The notes beneath the pieces were generated by a model, which saw only the letters and a list, made by a program, of their open reading frames with translations, was not told the DNA's origin and did no database searches. Source: Episyrphus balteatus (Eukaryota > Arthropoda > Insecta > Diptera > Syrphidae). Taken from it: DNA of 64,000 bases. Position 1 is the stretch's first letter; each line of letters starts with the position of its first letter. A program made the position numbers and the translations under genes. The stretch lies in contig NC_079134.1 of assembly GCF_945859705.1 (NCBI RefSeq), forward strand, positions 9,527,545 to 9,591,544, written 5' to 3'. This document shows positions 1 to 12,900 of this stretch, one piece after another.

Positions 1-2733
1 TAATAGCGTGAGAAGATAAAAATACGTGTTTTTCGCTTTTTTTTATGGAAATTGATCGAGTTCAAAAAATTCTAGCTCTTTTTGTAGATGTCAATTAGAC
101 CTGGGGTCGAATTACTGCATACGTTCGTTAACGAATGGTTGCTATGTGTCCCTATCGTTTTTTAATAATTAAATAGAGACAGAAATAGTCAAAACGTTAA
201 CGTTTGATCGTAATTGTGTGCCTTAATTCGACCCCTGATCGATATATATATTTTGACAATAAGCTTTCAGATGATATAAAATTTATATAGGTTGTCATAT
301 AAAAAACATGGATTTGAAGGTGATAGAATAAAAATAGGTAGATTTTTTCTATTTTATTTTTTTTTTTGCAAGAAAAATGATTTTTAAGGTTTCACTTCTA
401 CCACGTGTTAATTGCACACATGGTTTTTTTTTTTTTCATAACTTCTATTAAAAAAAGTTCTTCGAAAATGAAATACTTTTTAATTTTTTTTATTTAACTG
501 TAATACATCTGTACATTTCCTTTTATAATTTCAAATCATAATAAATATCGCCAAAAAAATTTGTAAAATAAATGCATTTTATATTAGAAAAAGTTTTAAA
601 AAGGACATGTTAAAATTTTTTCAATAATTATTTTTTTTTTTCAAAAATCTGAGTTTAATTACCAATTTTTCAAAAACCCTTTCCTCAATTAACTTAATTT
701 TAATTTTTCAAATATGCACAAGCTTCTACCTTTTTAAAAATGTATATTGAAATATTGTAGGTGTTGCCATTGTGTTCAAATATTTTTTTTTTTTGTGTTT
801 GAAATCGATTTGTGAGAAAATTACATATATCGCCTAAACGATTGAAGATTGTCCTTCACTCCCATATTAGTTGTTTTCCTTTAATTGCCTAGACAGTCTT
901 TTGGCATTATTAAATTCAGTAGGTACTAGACTGTGCTAGGAATATGTTTATCCATTAACCAAGATTGAGCCACATGAAAATTTTTGGGAATACCACGACC
1001 CATTTTGAAAATTTCCCTTAAACTCCACTTTATCCCCAGCATGCAGTTGAAATTTTTCAAAAGTTTCTTCCAAACGTTGCAGGACCAGTAATACCCAGCT
1101 TCGGTCAGGCAATTTCAATTGCATATAGTATCCATTATGATTGTGGGTTAATTTTGCGGAATAGTTTTATCCTTATGCTTTTAACCACAAACCATCGCAT
1201 AAAAATAAAAACAACCTTGGTTGTCGTGATTTCAAATTTTCGTATGCCACTGCCAGTAATGCATTTCCATTCACAGCGTTTTTAATTTTTGTTTTCCTCC
1301 AAGCTGTTACCAAGGTAAAGTCCAACACGGCCACCACACATATTGCAGTGATGGTGTTGATTTTATTACAATCACTCGAGTCCTGTTTTAACCCTTTTCA
1401 ATAAAATAACAAAATACAAAACTAAAACCATTTTCGAAGTCCCTAAAGTATTTTGAAAAACCAACCAGTTTCTCCATCACTACCACCTACCATCCTATCA
1501 ACACCAACAATCCCTCTGGGACTCGATAATATTTCTTGCCCCTTAAAAAAAAAAAACAGGATGATAGCTATTCCGAATTCCATCCTGGTGGAATCTATGC
1601 CGAAGGGATATTTTTGCAATGCTGGCTCTCGTGTTGCTTCAAATTAAACTCTGCTATGCAAAGTTCGTTCGCTAACCAAGTTTTCAAGTAATTAAATGTT
1701 CTTCGAATGTTAGTCCGTTGCGTTCGTTCGTTGATTCATCTAAAACTATTATACATATGCCGATGCCGATCGTTTTGCTAGCTAAGTTAGAGACAAGGAT
1801 GATGTTGAATTTGTGGAAGCCAATTATTATTTGCCTGCTGCTGCAACAGGCTCTATAGGAGCAAAAGCATCCAACTATAATAGGAACTTGGAGAACCTCT
1901 TCGTAGAAATATCTGTGTCAGTCTCTGATATACGAAATTTATTAACCCAAAACTAAAACTACTTCCAAAAAGGAGGAAGTTTTTGCTCTTCCAACGGAAT
2001 CCGAAGATTGTTTTGCTTAGAAAAGAGAGAGAGAGATAGATAGAGCAAAAGGATACCTGGAATCATGCAACGAAACAGAACAGTCTGTTGTTGGCGTAGT
2101 CATAAATTATTCCATATAGGTTCTTCTCGGTTCTCGTGTATGGTTAACGTTTGAACAGTTTAAAAGTTTTTTATTTTTCAAACTTTTCTATCTTAGCATA
2201 GCAGAGCCGAGCAATTCCAGTAGAAAGAAAAAGAGAGAAGAAATTTAAGGTAGGATGAACTTAATAATAAAGTGAAACACATGGACAGGGACACGTGTTT
2301 CACAAGATACCCCCAGAACCAAAACGTACCTTAAACCAAGCTAAAGAGTTTATGGCAGAGTGTTAAAAACTAAAATGGGCTGTTATGTTTGTGAGTCCAT
2401 GCACAAAGTTACTGGGTGCTATTTTACACCACACATGTTGTATATATGTTTGGGGCTTTTCTGTTACGAGAAACAAAAATTTGAAAAGGAATTTTGAGAT
2501 TGTTTTTTGTTTTATATCACAAAGTGGCCAACTGGAAGAGAATTGATATCTGAGACTTATTAAAAGCTCTTATTAGTTATTTCAAATTGAAAGGAGTTTA
2601 ATATGTGATTTTTTGGTTTTTTGAAGAAAATTTTACTTTTGCGAATAAATGGAAAAAAGTGAGACATGTTCTATGAGTCATATCGCATGAGTCATATCCC
2701 ATGAGACCAGGCGCGGATCTAGAAATTTGGTTT
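1..2733. other. AT-rich non-coding stretch
   Basis: No gene can be supported here. The sequence is AT-rich with many A/T homopolymer runs. Short open frames (for example 1453-1647) show no signal peptide, domain or credible splice structure. A segment around 755-800 (motif tgtaggtgttgcc) resembles 60755-60775 and is probably part of an old dispersed repeat. Confidence 0.5.
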
Positions 2734-2756
2734 GGGGGGGGGGGGGGGGGGGGGGG
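2734..2756 (+). repeat. poly(G) tract, 23 bases
   Basis: A run of 23 consecutive G residues directly follows aggcgcggatctagaaattt. It is very unusual in this AT-rich setting. It may be the end of a degraded mobile element or an expansion in a hairpin-prone or G-quadruplex-prone site. The exact length may be uncertain because G homopolymers are hard to sequence. Confidence 0.85.
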
Positions 2757-3517
2757 TCACTGGATTAAAAAAACTTACTTCGAAGATAATAAAAATAAAT
2801 GGTCAAGTGCTCAAAATATATGCTTAATTTTAGCTAACATACAAAATTCTATCCAAAATCTTAGATCAAATGTATTTTCGAGAGGATTTTGTATTGGAAC
2901 TTAAATTAAGCTCAATACTCTGCATACCTAAGTAGCCAACTTGATTTATTTCATTAAGAAGTGTTTTTAGAAACATACATAATATGTACAATATTAAAAA
3001 ATTCCGATTCAAAATATGTATAGTTAAGGCCGTGTGTGAATTTTGTTAAATATTTAGCCGAGGTTAAATTTTTGACAATACATTTTTGAATAAAAAAAAA
3101 AATTTCAGCTGTCAAACATTTACTCTGCTCTGGGACCCTGTTAATTTTTTATCTTCAGAGGATAAATTATTTGCAGAAGGATTAATGTATTTTATTAATT
3201 AATAATCAAAAACTTAAAATAAAGAAATAAAATTGGGAAAGTAATACAATCAGGGAAAATCAATATTTTTCATTATATTTCACTTTAGCTGTGTTTTATT
3301 TTCCTCGTGACAAAGATACAAATGTCAAAAACTTATCCTCGGCTAAATATTTAACCAAATTTAAAAAAATAAATATAGGTATTTTCCTTTATCCAAAAAA
3401 TAAATTTTTCTATATTAAATTTTTAATTCATACAATCAAAGCTTTTGTTTAAGAAAAATCTGTTGAAATTATTGAGGTTGTCATTTTAAACAAACTTAGA
3501 AGTTAATAACCGGTTCT

Positions 3518-4800
3518 ACACTGTGTGAAACTTCAACCTTGTTAAAATAAACGGAAACCACTTTGATTTAACTGTTTTTCGGAATGATTTTGCGTTGAAG
3601 ACCATCATTTAAAAATGTATTTTTATTCAAAATTGAATCAACGTTGACCATACTCAGGGTCGGATTGGCCATATAACTGACTTGGCGATTGCCACCCGGG
3701 CCCTCAGCTATCCCATAGTTACAAAGTAGAAATGCATAAAGAACATGTAATAAACAAGTACCAAAACAAAAAAAGGGGGCTTGTTTAACAAATGCAAGCC
3801 CTTACTCTAACAATTTGAAAGTTATATTTATAATTATATAAGAAGTTAAAAGGTTTAGGGCCCCAGGGGTGTACAATTGGACATACCCTTGAACGAAACA
3901 AACAGATACCTATGATGTGCACTCCGTTTCCTTATTTTTACCTAAGATATCTTTCTTAAAGACTTGAATCAACAGAAACAGGATATAAATTAAAGGGTTT
4001 TTCGCATACCGTACTTGTCCTATGGTCTTGCTTGTAGTACCTAGAATTATCGGACCCCTGTACATATTAAATGGGTTTTTCAAATTCCAAATACAAACTT
4101 AAATTATTTTTATTCCAAAATCACAGGCGATCTTTTGTGAGCTCTTCCACACAGGGGCCCCAAAATAAATAAAAGGGTATCCTTTTGGATGTCTTTTTTG
4201 TTAAAATAGAGTTATCGCTAAATTCGGTTCTATTATTAAGGGCTATTGCCTATTTGCAGTTGCAAGTTCAAAATTTGAAAATCATTATACAGAAAGTTAT
4301 TCCGCTTTTTAATAAAATTTTCAACTGATTGTGAAGAATTTTCAAAATTTAAAAATTAAAAATAAATAAATTCCATAGGTACATTTTCTTAGAAGGAAAA
4401 ATAAAGACAACTAAGGCCCTCAAAAGTCTTGCCCCGGGACCCCAGCAGCTCAACCTACGCCTCTTGGGGCTCTGTTCCCATACTCTATTTATTTAATTTT
4501 AAGATGTAGTTTTAAAAAAAAATTAGAACCATTTAAAGAAAGATGTGTTTGAAAAATGTACGCAAAAATGCGGTTTAGAAGCACCAAAAATCTTGATAAA
4601 AGTATGCTTTCCATTTACAGCCAAAACAAAAATTAAATTTTTTTTGGTATCTATTGTAGGTAACTTTTTTTTTAATTCAGTGGAAGAAGAAGCGGTGGCG
4701 GGGCCCTTTCATAATTTTGCCACCCGGGCCCCTTTGCCCCAGTTCGACCCTGCCCATACTACATTTTACATTGCGATTGCAGTTGCATGTTTTTTATAAA
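3518..4800 (+). mobile_element. Old MITE-like repeat (same family as 24636-26026), interrupted by a hAT-like element
   Basis: The segment 3518-3654 (acactg..., aaaataaacggaaaccac, ttcggaatgattttgcg, gaatcaacgttga) aligns by eye with 24635-24760 and 25970-26010. It resumes after the inserted element at 4753 (ccatactacattttacattgcg), matching the right part of the 26-kb copy. The ends are eroded. Boundaries are approximate, and the terminal repeat is only clear in the other copy. Confidence 0.5.
3655..4752. mobile_element. hAT-like non-autonomous element, 1098 bp
   Basis: The ends are CAGGGTCGGATTGG and, read from the other strand, CAGGGTCGAACTGG (two mismatches in 14). Next comes a subterminal GC block, gccacccgggccc at about 3696-3708 and its inverse near 4720-4732. 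It is flanked by 8-bp duplications, accatact (3647-3654) and cccatact (4753-4760), with one mismatch. A CAGGG terminus plus 8-bp duplication is the hAT signature. No transposase frame is visible, so it is non-autonomous. It sits inside an older repeat whose two halves rejoin when it is removed. Confidence 0.75.
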
Positions 4801-4926
4801 AATCGCAGGGACCGGTTTGGAAAAAATTACCTATATTTTTACAAAATTCTGTTCAACTGTACTTAAAGTAAGAAAATAATTCAGAAATGTTTGAAGTTTC
4901 GATATATCGATGTTTCCAAGAGCGAT

Positions 4927-5001
4927 GTTTTCAGCATCATTATTTTTTTGCGGAAACATCAAAGTTTGATGTTTCCGCAAAAAAATAATGATGCTGAAAA
5001 C
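4927..5001. repeat. Perfect 75-bp palindrome (37-bp arms, 1-nt centre)
   Basis: Arms 4927-4963 and 4965-5001 are exact reverse complements around G4964; the arm core is catcattatttttttgcgg. Homology stops sharply outside the arms. Such a tight perfect hairpin would extrude a cruciform or be produced by template switching. No transposon termini or target duplication were found at its edges. Confidence 0.9.
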
Positions 5002-8000
5002 CATGATCAACATAAATGTTTTTTTCTATAAAAAAGTACCGAGTAAAAATAGTAAAATTATATGATTAATTTGAATTTTAGAAATGTGATCTTTAGTTAG
5101 CTTTAAAAAAAAATTTATAAATTAAAAAAAATATGTGTATGATGAAATAAATTTCCTCCACACAGGTTTGTTACAAAGAAAAGCGTATTTCTTCATAAAC
5201 CAAAATATGAAATTAAAAGTTTTTGCTATTAGTTATGATAAATCGTTCGTGGATATCATGGAAAATTATATGATTTTCAGCTTTTAAAAGTTTTCATTAA
5301 AAAAATGTGTAAGAAATCAAAAATTTTTTTCATGCCCTGATTATATTAACAACTAAAAACGACTTCTTGCTAATATGCCCATGAATCATTTCCTAAAGCA
5401 TAGTCCATAACAATAAAGAAACCCTTCATTATGGTTTAAAAGCTCGTTTCCACCTTTCGCATGAGACTTGTCCCATGACGTGTCATGTCTCATCAGAAAT
5501 GTCTCATGGGACATGTCCCATGTAAACTAAGAATAAGACTTGTTAGTTTTTTTTTTATCATGAGTAAGCAAAATTTCGTCGGCAATTTATACCCACAAAA
5601 AAATTGTTTTATATGGGTCAAAAATGCTCCTCTAAGGGAATTTTTCTAATATTTTTCAGTTGCCTTTTCATTCTAGTTTATTTTGTAATAATGCACTTGC
5701 ATTAAACTAAAACAAAAATTGAATTATGACTTTTTGAATTTTTTGAAATTTCATTTCAATAACTGCATAATAAATACAGCCTCAAGACCAAATAAAAATA
5801 AAATATTTGAAGAAGAAAAAAAAAAATGAAAATTCAGTAAACCAACCAACATTATACAACCCCTCTCTTGAATGACCTTCCAATGATGTCCAACCAGATA
5901 ATCAATTCAATCAATCAACATCCCTCAAATCACAAACAATTTTGCAGAATTGCTATCCTGTCCCATCAAAATGTCATGTCATCTGTCCGAAGCCTATCAC
6001 TCGATGTCGACAGGATATCACCATCGATGTATGTATTTCTGCATGTGTGTAGTTGTATATTTGTGTATATGTCTCAATTCTAATCCATGCGTTCAGATGA
6101 CGTCCGTCATCGTTTCCCAAACCAAATGTCTTCTATATGTGTTTGTGTTTGTTTGTGTGTGTGTGTAGATATACGATTGAAACTCAAAGCCTTAACTCAC
6201 CAAAAAGGACAATGAATAAATTAACTGCGAAACCAAAAATGAATTTGAATAAACAATTAGTTTCGAAATTGTCCATCATCAGTGTTGAACATGTTTAGTG
6301 TGTTTGAATGTGTATGTGTGTTTGTGATTCGTAATAAATCGCTTCCGATCTAGAAGAGGGAATCATCATCATCATCATAGAACGCATCAGTGGATGCTAC
6401 TGCTGCTCCTGTCCAATTGGATGAATGCTTCTGTTTAGCAACAACCCAATCAATCACATATATTTTCATCTCGTCGTCTAGAGGAAGCCCAACTTCAATA
6501 GATTGAATTGAGTTTACCGACCAATAAACATTTGAATTTATTATTCCAGTCCAGTAAAGAATCCTTCAAAAAGGATATATATTAGGACATTGTAATAGAC
6601 GTCATGATTATTATGGTGGGTTTAGACTTTTGTTTTGTTTTTGAACATTGAAATGTCAAATGTTTGACATATTAGATGTTTTTCAAGGTTATGAATGTTT
6701 ACTAAGCGAATAGGGGAAAAGGGGGGAAAATGACTTTCAATTTCTAGAGCAGACTTACTTCTTATGCATTTTTCTTGGAAAAAAATTAATAAAGCAATAT
6801 TTATCCAAATCAATAAATCCTTCCAAGAATTTCAAACAACATCCTTTAAGTTGGCATCTTTTCTACAAGTGGATAAGAGTTATTGTTATAAAAATGGCAA
6901 CAAAACTCTATCCAAGCTATATTACGTGGATTCTTGTTAAAAAAAATACTAAAGTAAACTTCCACGAGAAAAAATATAAACAATCAATTTTTATTCCAAG
7001 TGCAAGTGCAAGGGAGTTTTTGTAGTAAAGTGAATATATGCAACAAAAAAAAAACCAAGAATAACAGAGAAAGAAAAGAAATGCAATCTAATCCTCTTAT
7101 ATATCCTTTTTTTTCTAGGAAAATGGATACCAAGGTATATACAACATGCCAATTATAGTAACTGCCACAGCGCGAAAAGTTTATCATTTTTCCATTTTCT
7201 ACGGTGACATTTTCAATGGATACTACTTTTTTTCTGAATTTATTTTTACTATTTTTTTTTTGTTGTCTTTTTTGGCTCTCGTTGTATTGTAAAAAGTGGG
7301 AACAACTTTTCTTCAATTTTTATCCAATCCTATTTTTTCTTCTTTCAACTTAGTAGGTACTATATAAAGCTATTCCAAGCTTTCGGCAAATATACGAAAA
7401 AACCCAATGTTGGATATAGAGAGGAAAATCTTTTATAAGTAATCGTTTGGGTTTGAACACTTCGAAGCAATTGATTGTTCCTTTCAGTTTTAAATGTCGA
7501 TTGTATTTTTACAAAATGTGAGGTCAAGGAAAACATATTAAAATCACGAATGCCAAAAAAGCAGATAAATTTTAAAGTTTATTAAACTGAAACAAAAGAA
7601 AGAAAGAATTGTTTGCAAGATCTGATAAATTCAGTTTTGGGACTCAAAAAAAGAAGTTCGCTGACCAACTCTTTTGTTCCGATTAGCTGGGAGGTGCGTT
7701 TACTGATGATTTATTCATATAATTTTTAATTAACAGCATAGATAATTAAAGTATTATGCGATAACGAAATATACGCAGTTTGAATCAAAAGTATCTTCGG
7801 TCGACAACCAAAATTCTGCGAAATAACTGCATAAAAAGATTATTCGAGATAATTCCTACATCTGAATTTTTGTATACAAAATTTGAAAAATGATGAATTT
7901 TTTTATCTGAAGCTTGTATTTAGAACTGCTTTAATTGAAAGCCGATGTTTTTTACCAATTAACTTCACACAATTTATCCAATATGCGATTGGTCAATTTT

Positions 8001-8059
8001 AATTTTATTTAAGTATCTTTACACTTGATAAAAACAGGAAGTAAATAAAAAACACGACG
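5002..8059. other. AT-rich non-coding stretch up to the satellite
   Basis: No gene can be supported. Visible features are a TG-rich simple repeat near 6137-6167, a short ATC run near 6362-6378, and several small open frames without domains. The satellite begins abruptly at about 8060 after aacacgacgg. Confidence 0.5.
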
Positions 8060-9991
8060 GTGTCCCGAGCATGTCCCGAAGATGTCCCGAAGATGTCCCG
8101 AAGATGTCCCGAGCAGGTCCCGAAGATGTTGCGAGCATGTTCCGAGCATGTCCCGAAGATGTCCTGAAGATGTCCCAAAGATGTCCCGAGCATATCCCGA
8201 GCATGTCCCGAAGATGTCCCTAAGATGTCCCGAAGATGTCCCAAGCATGTCCCGAAGATGTCCCAAGCATGTTCCGAGCATGTCCCGAAGATGTCCCGAC
8301 GATGTCTCGAAGATGTCCCGAAGATGTCCCGAGCATGTAACAAAGCTGTGCCGAGCATTTCCCGAGCATGTCCAGTAGATGTCCCGAGCATGTCCCGAAG
8401 ATGTCCCAAGCATGTCCCGAAAATGTCCCGAAGATGTCCAGAGCATGTTCCGAAGATGTCCCGAGCATGTCCCGAAGATGTCCTGAAGATGTCCCGAAGA
8501 TGTCCCAAGCATGTCCCGAGCATGTCCCGAAGATGTCCCGAGCATGTCCCGAAGTTGTCCCGAAGATGTCCCGAAGATGTCCCGAAGATGTCCCGAAGAT
8601 GTCCCGAAGATGTCCCGAAGATGTCCCGAAGATGTCCCGAGCATGTCCCGAGCATGTCCCGAGCATGTCCCGAGCATGTCCCGAGCATGTCCCGAGCATG
8701 TCCCGAGCATGTCCCGAGCATGTCCCGAGCATGTCCCGAGCATGTCCCAAAGATGTCCCGAAGATGTCCCGAAGATGTCCCGAGCATGTCCCGAAGATGT
8801 CCCGAAGATGTCCCGAAGATGTCCTGAAGATGTCCCGGGCATGACCCGAAGATGTCCCGTAGATGTCCCTAGCATGTCCCGAAGATGTCACGAAGATGTC
8901 CCGAAGATGTCCCGAGCATGTCCCGAAGATGTCGCGAGCATGTCCCGAAGATGTCCCGAAGATGTCCCGAAGATGTCCCGAAGATGTCCCAAACATGTCC
9001 CGAAGTTGTCCCGTTCATGTCCCGAGCATGTCCCAAAGATGTCCCGAAGATGTCCCGAGCATATCCCGAAGTTGTCCCGAAGATGTAACGAGCATGTCTC
9101 GAAGATGTCCCGAAGATGTCCCGTAGATGTCCCGAAGATGTCACGAGCATGTCCCGAAGATGTCCCGAAGATGTCCCGTAGATGTCCCTAAGATGTCCAG
9201 AAGATGTCCAGAAGATGTCCCGAAGATGTCCCGAAGATGTCCCGAGCATGTCCCGAGCATGTCCCGAGCATGTCCCGAGCATGTCCCGAGCATGTCCCGA
9301 GCATGTCCCGAGCATGTCCCGAGCATGTCCCGAGCATGTCCCAAAGATGTCCCGAAGATGTCCCGAAGATGTCCCGAGCATGTCCCGAAGATGTCCCGAA
9401 GATGTCCCGAAGCTGTCCTGAAGATGTCTCGAGCATGTCCCGAAGATGTCCCGTAGATGTCCCGAAGATGTCTCGAAGATGTCCCGAAAATGTCCCGAAG
9501 ATGTCCCGAAGATGTCCCGAAGGTGTCCCGAGCATGTCCCGAGCATGTCCCGAGCATGTCCCGAGCATGTCCCGAGCATGTCCCAAAGATGTCCCGAAGA
9601 TGTCCCGAAGGTGTCCCGAAGATGTCCCGAGCATGTCCCGAAGATGTCCCGAGCATGTCCCGAAGATGTCCCAAACATGTCCCGAAGATGTCCCAAGCAT
9701 GTCCCGAGCATGTCCCGAAGATGTCCCGAGCATGTCCCGAAGATGTCTCGAAGATGTCCCGAAAATGTCCCGAAGATGTCCCGAGCATGTCCCAAAAATG
9801 TCCCGAGCATGTCCCGAAGATGTCCCTAAGATGTCCCGAAGATGTCCCGAAGGTGTCCCGAAGATGTCCCGAGCATGTCCCGAGGATGTCCCGAGCATGT
9901 CCCGAAGATGTCCCGAAGATGTCCCGAAGATGTCCCGAGCATATCCCGAAGATGTCCCGTAGATGTCCCGAAGATGTCCCGAGCATGTCCC
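8060..9991 (+). repeat. Satellite block 1, forward orientation
   Basis: Units read atgtcccgaag/atgtcccgagc on the + strand for about 1.9 kb. Runs of B units occur at about 8637-8747 and 9240-9340. Each run is followed by the variant aaagatgtcccgaag, a recurrent higher-order landmark. The block ends at a head-to-head palindrome atgtcccgggacat (9985-9998) centred between 9991 and 9992. Confidence 0.92.
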
Positions 9992-12900
9992 GGGACATCT
10001 TCGGGACATGCTCGGGACATCTTCGGGACATGCTCGGGACATCTTCGGGACATCTTAGGGACATCTACGGGACATCTTCGGGACATCTTAGGGACATCTA
10101 CGGGACATCTTCGGCACATCTTCGGGACATGCTCGGGAAATCTTCGGGACATGCTCGGGACATCTTCGGGAAATCTTCGGGACATGCTCGGGACATTTAC
10201 GGGACATCTTCGGGACATCTACGGGACATCTTCGGGACAACTTCTTGATATGCTCGGGACATCTTAGGGACATCTTCGGGACATGCTCGGGACATGCTCG
10301 GAACATCTTCGGGACATCTTCAGGACATCTTCGGGACATGCTCGGGACATCTTCGGGACATGCTCGGGACATCTTCGGGACGTCTTCGGGACATCTTTGG
10401 GACATGCTCGGGACATGCTCGGGACATGCTCGGGACATGCTCGGGACATGCTCGGGACACCTTCGGGACATCTTCGGGACATCTTCGGGACATCTTCGGG
10501 ACATCTTCGGGACATCTTCGGGACATGCTCGGGACATCTTCGGGACATCTTCAGGACATCTTCGGGACATGCTCGGGACATCTTCGGGACATGCTCGGGA
10601 CATCTTCGGGACAGCTTCGGGACATCTTCGGGACACCTTCGGGACATGCTCGGGACATCTTAGGGACATCTACGGGACATCTACGGGACATCTTCGGGAC
10701 ATCTTCGGGACATGCTCGAGACATGCTCGGGACATCTTCGAGACATGCTCGGGACATCTTCGGGACAACTTCGGGATATGCTCGGGACATCTTCGGGACA
10801 TCTTCGGGACATCTTCGGGACATCTTCGGGACATGCTCGGGACATGCTCGGGACATCTGCGGGACATGCTCGGGACATGCTCGGGACATGCTCGGGACAT
10901 CTTCAGGACATCTTCGGGACATCTTCGGGACATGCTCGGGACATCTTCGGGACATCTTCGGGACATCTTCGGGACATCTACGGGACATCTTCGGGACATG
11001 CTCGGGACATGCTCGGGACATCTTCGGGACATCTTCGTTACATCTTCGGGACATCTTCGGGACATGCTCGGGACATCTTCGGGACATCTTCAGGACATCT
11101 TCGGGACATGCTCGGGACATCTTCGGGACATGCTCGGGACATCTTCGGGACATCTTCGGGACATCTTAGGGACACCTTCGGGACATGCTCGGGACATCTT
11201 AGGGGACATGCTCGGGACATCTTCGGGACATGCTCGGGACATCTTCGGGACATCTTCGGGACATCTTCGGGACATCTTCGGGACATGCTCGGGACATCTT
11301 CGGGACATCTTCAGGACATCTTCGGGACATGCTCGGGACATCTTCGGGACATCTTCAGGACATCTTCGGGACATGCTCGGGACATCTTCGGGACATGCTC
11401 GGGACATCTTCGGGACACCTTCGGGACATCTTCGGGACATCTTTGGGACATGCTCGGGACATGCTCGGGACATGCTCGGGACATGCTCGGGACATGCTCG
11501 GGACACCTTCGGGACATCTTCGGGACATCTTCGGGACATCTTCGGGACATCTTCGGGACATGCTCGGGACATCTTCGGGACATCTTCAGGACATCTTCGG
11601 GACATGCTCGGGACATCTTCGGGACATGCTCGGGACATCTTCGGGACATCTTCGGGACATCTTCGGGACACCTTCGGGACATGCTCGGGACATCTTAGGG
11701 ACATCTACGGGACATCTACGGGACATCTTCGGGACATCTTCGGGACATGCTCGAGACATGCTCGGGACATCTTCGAGACATGCTCGGGACATCTTCGGGA
11801 CAACTTCGGGATATGCTCGGGACATCTTCGGGACATCTTCGGGACATCTTCGGGACATCTTCGGGACATCTTCGGGACATCTTCGGGACATGCTCGGGAC
11901 ATGCTCGGGACATCTGCGGGACATGCTCGGGACATGCTCGGGACATGCTCGGGACATCTTCAGGACATCTTCGGGACATCTTCGGGACATGCTCGGGACA
12001 TCTTCGGGACATCTTCGGGACATCTTCGGGACATCTACGGGACATCTTCGGGACATGCTCGGGACATGCTCGGGACATCTTCGGGACATCTTTGGGACAT
12101 GCTCGGGACATGCTCGGGACATCTTCGGGACATGCTCGAAACATCTTCGGGACATCTTAGGGACATCTACGGGACATCTTCGGGACATCTTCGGGACATG
12201 CTCGGGACATCTTCGGGACATGCTCGGGACATCTTCGGGACATCTTCGGGACATGCTCGGGACGTCTACGGGACATCTTCGGGACATCTTCGGGACATCT
12301 TCGGGACATCTTCGGGACATGCTCGGGACATGCTCTGGACATCTTCGAGACATGCTCGGGACATCTTCGGGACAACTTCGGGATATGCTCGGGACATCTT
12401 AGGGACATCTTCGGGACATGCTCGGGACATCTTCGGGACAACTTCGGGATATGCTCGGGACATCTTCAGGACATCTTCGGGACATGCTCGGGACATCTTC
12501 GGGACATGCTCGGGACATCTTCGGGACATCTTCGGGACATCTTCGGGACATCTTCGGGACATGCTCGGGACATCTTCAGGACATCTTCGGGACATGCTCG
12601 GGACATCTTCGGGACATCTTCGGGACATCTTTGGAACATGCTCGGGACATGCTTGGGACATCTTCGGGATATGTTTGGGACATCTTCGGGACATCTTCGG
12701 GACATCTTCGGGACATCTTCGGGACATCTTTGGGACATGCTCGGGACATGCTTGGGACATCTTCGGGACATGCTCGGGACATGCTCGGGACATCTAAGGG
12801 ACATCTAAGGGACATCTTCGGGACATGCTCGGGACATCTACGGGACATGCTCCGGAAATGCTCGGCACAGCTTTGGGACATGCTCGGGACATCTTCGGGA

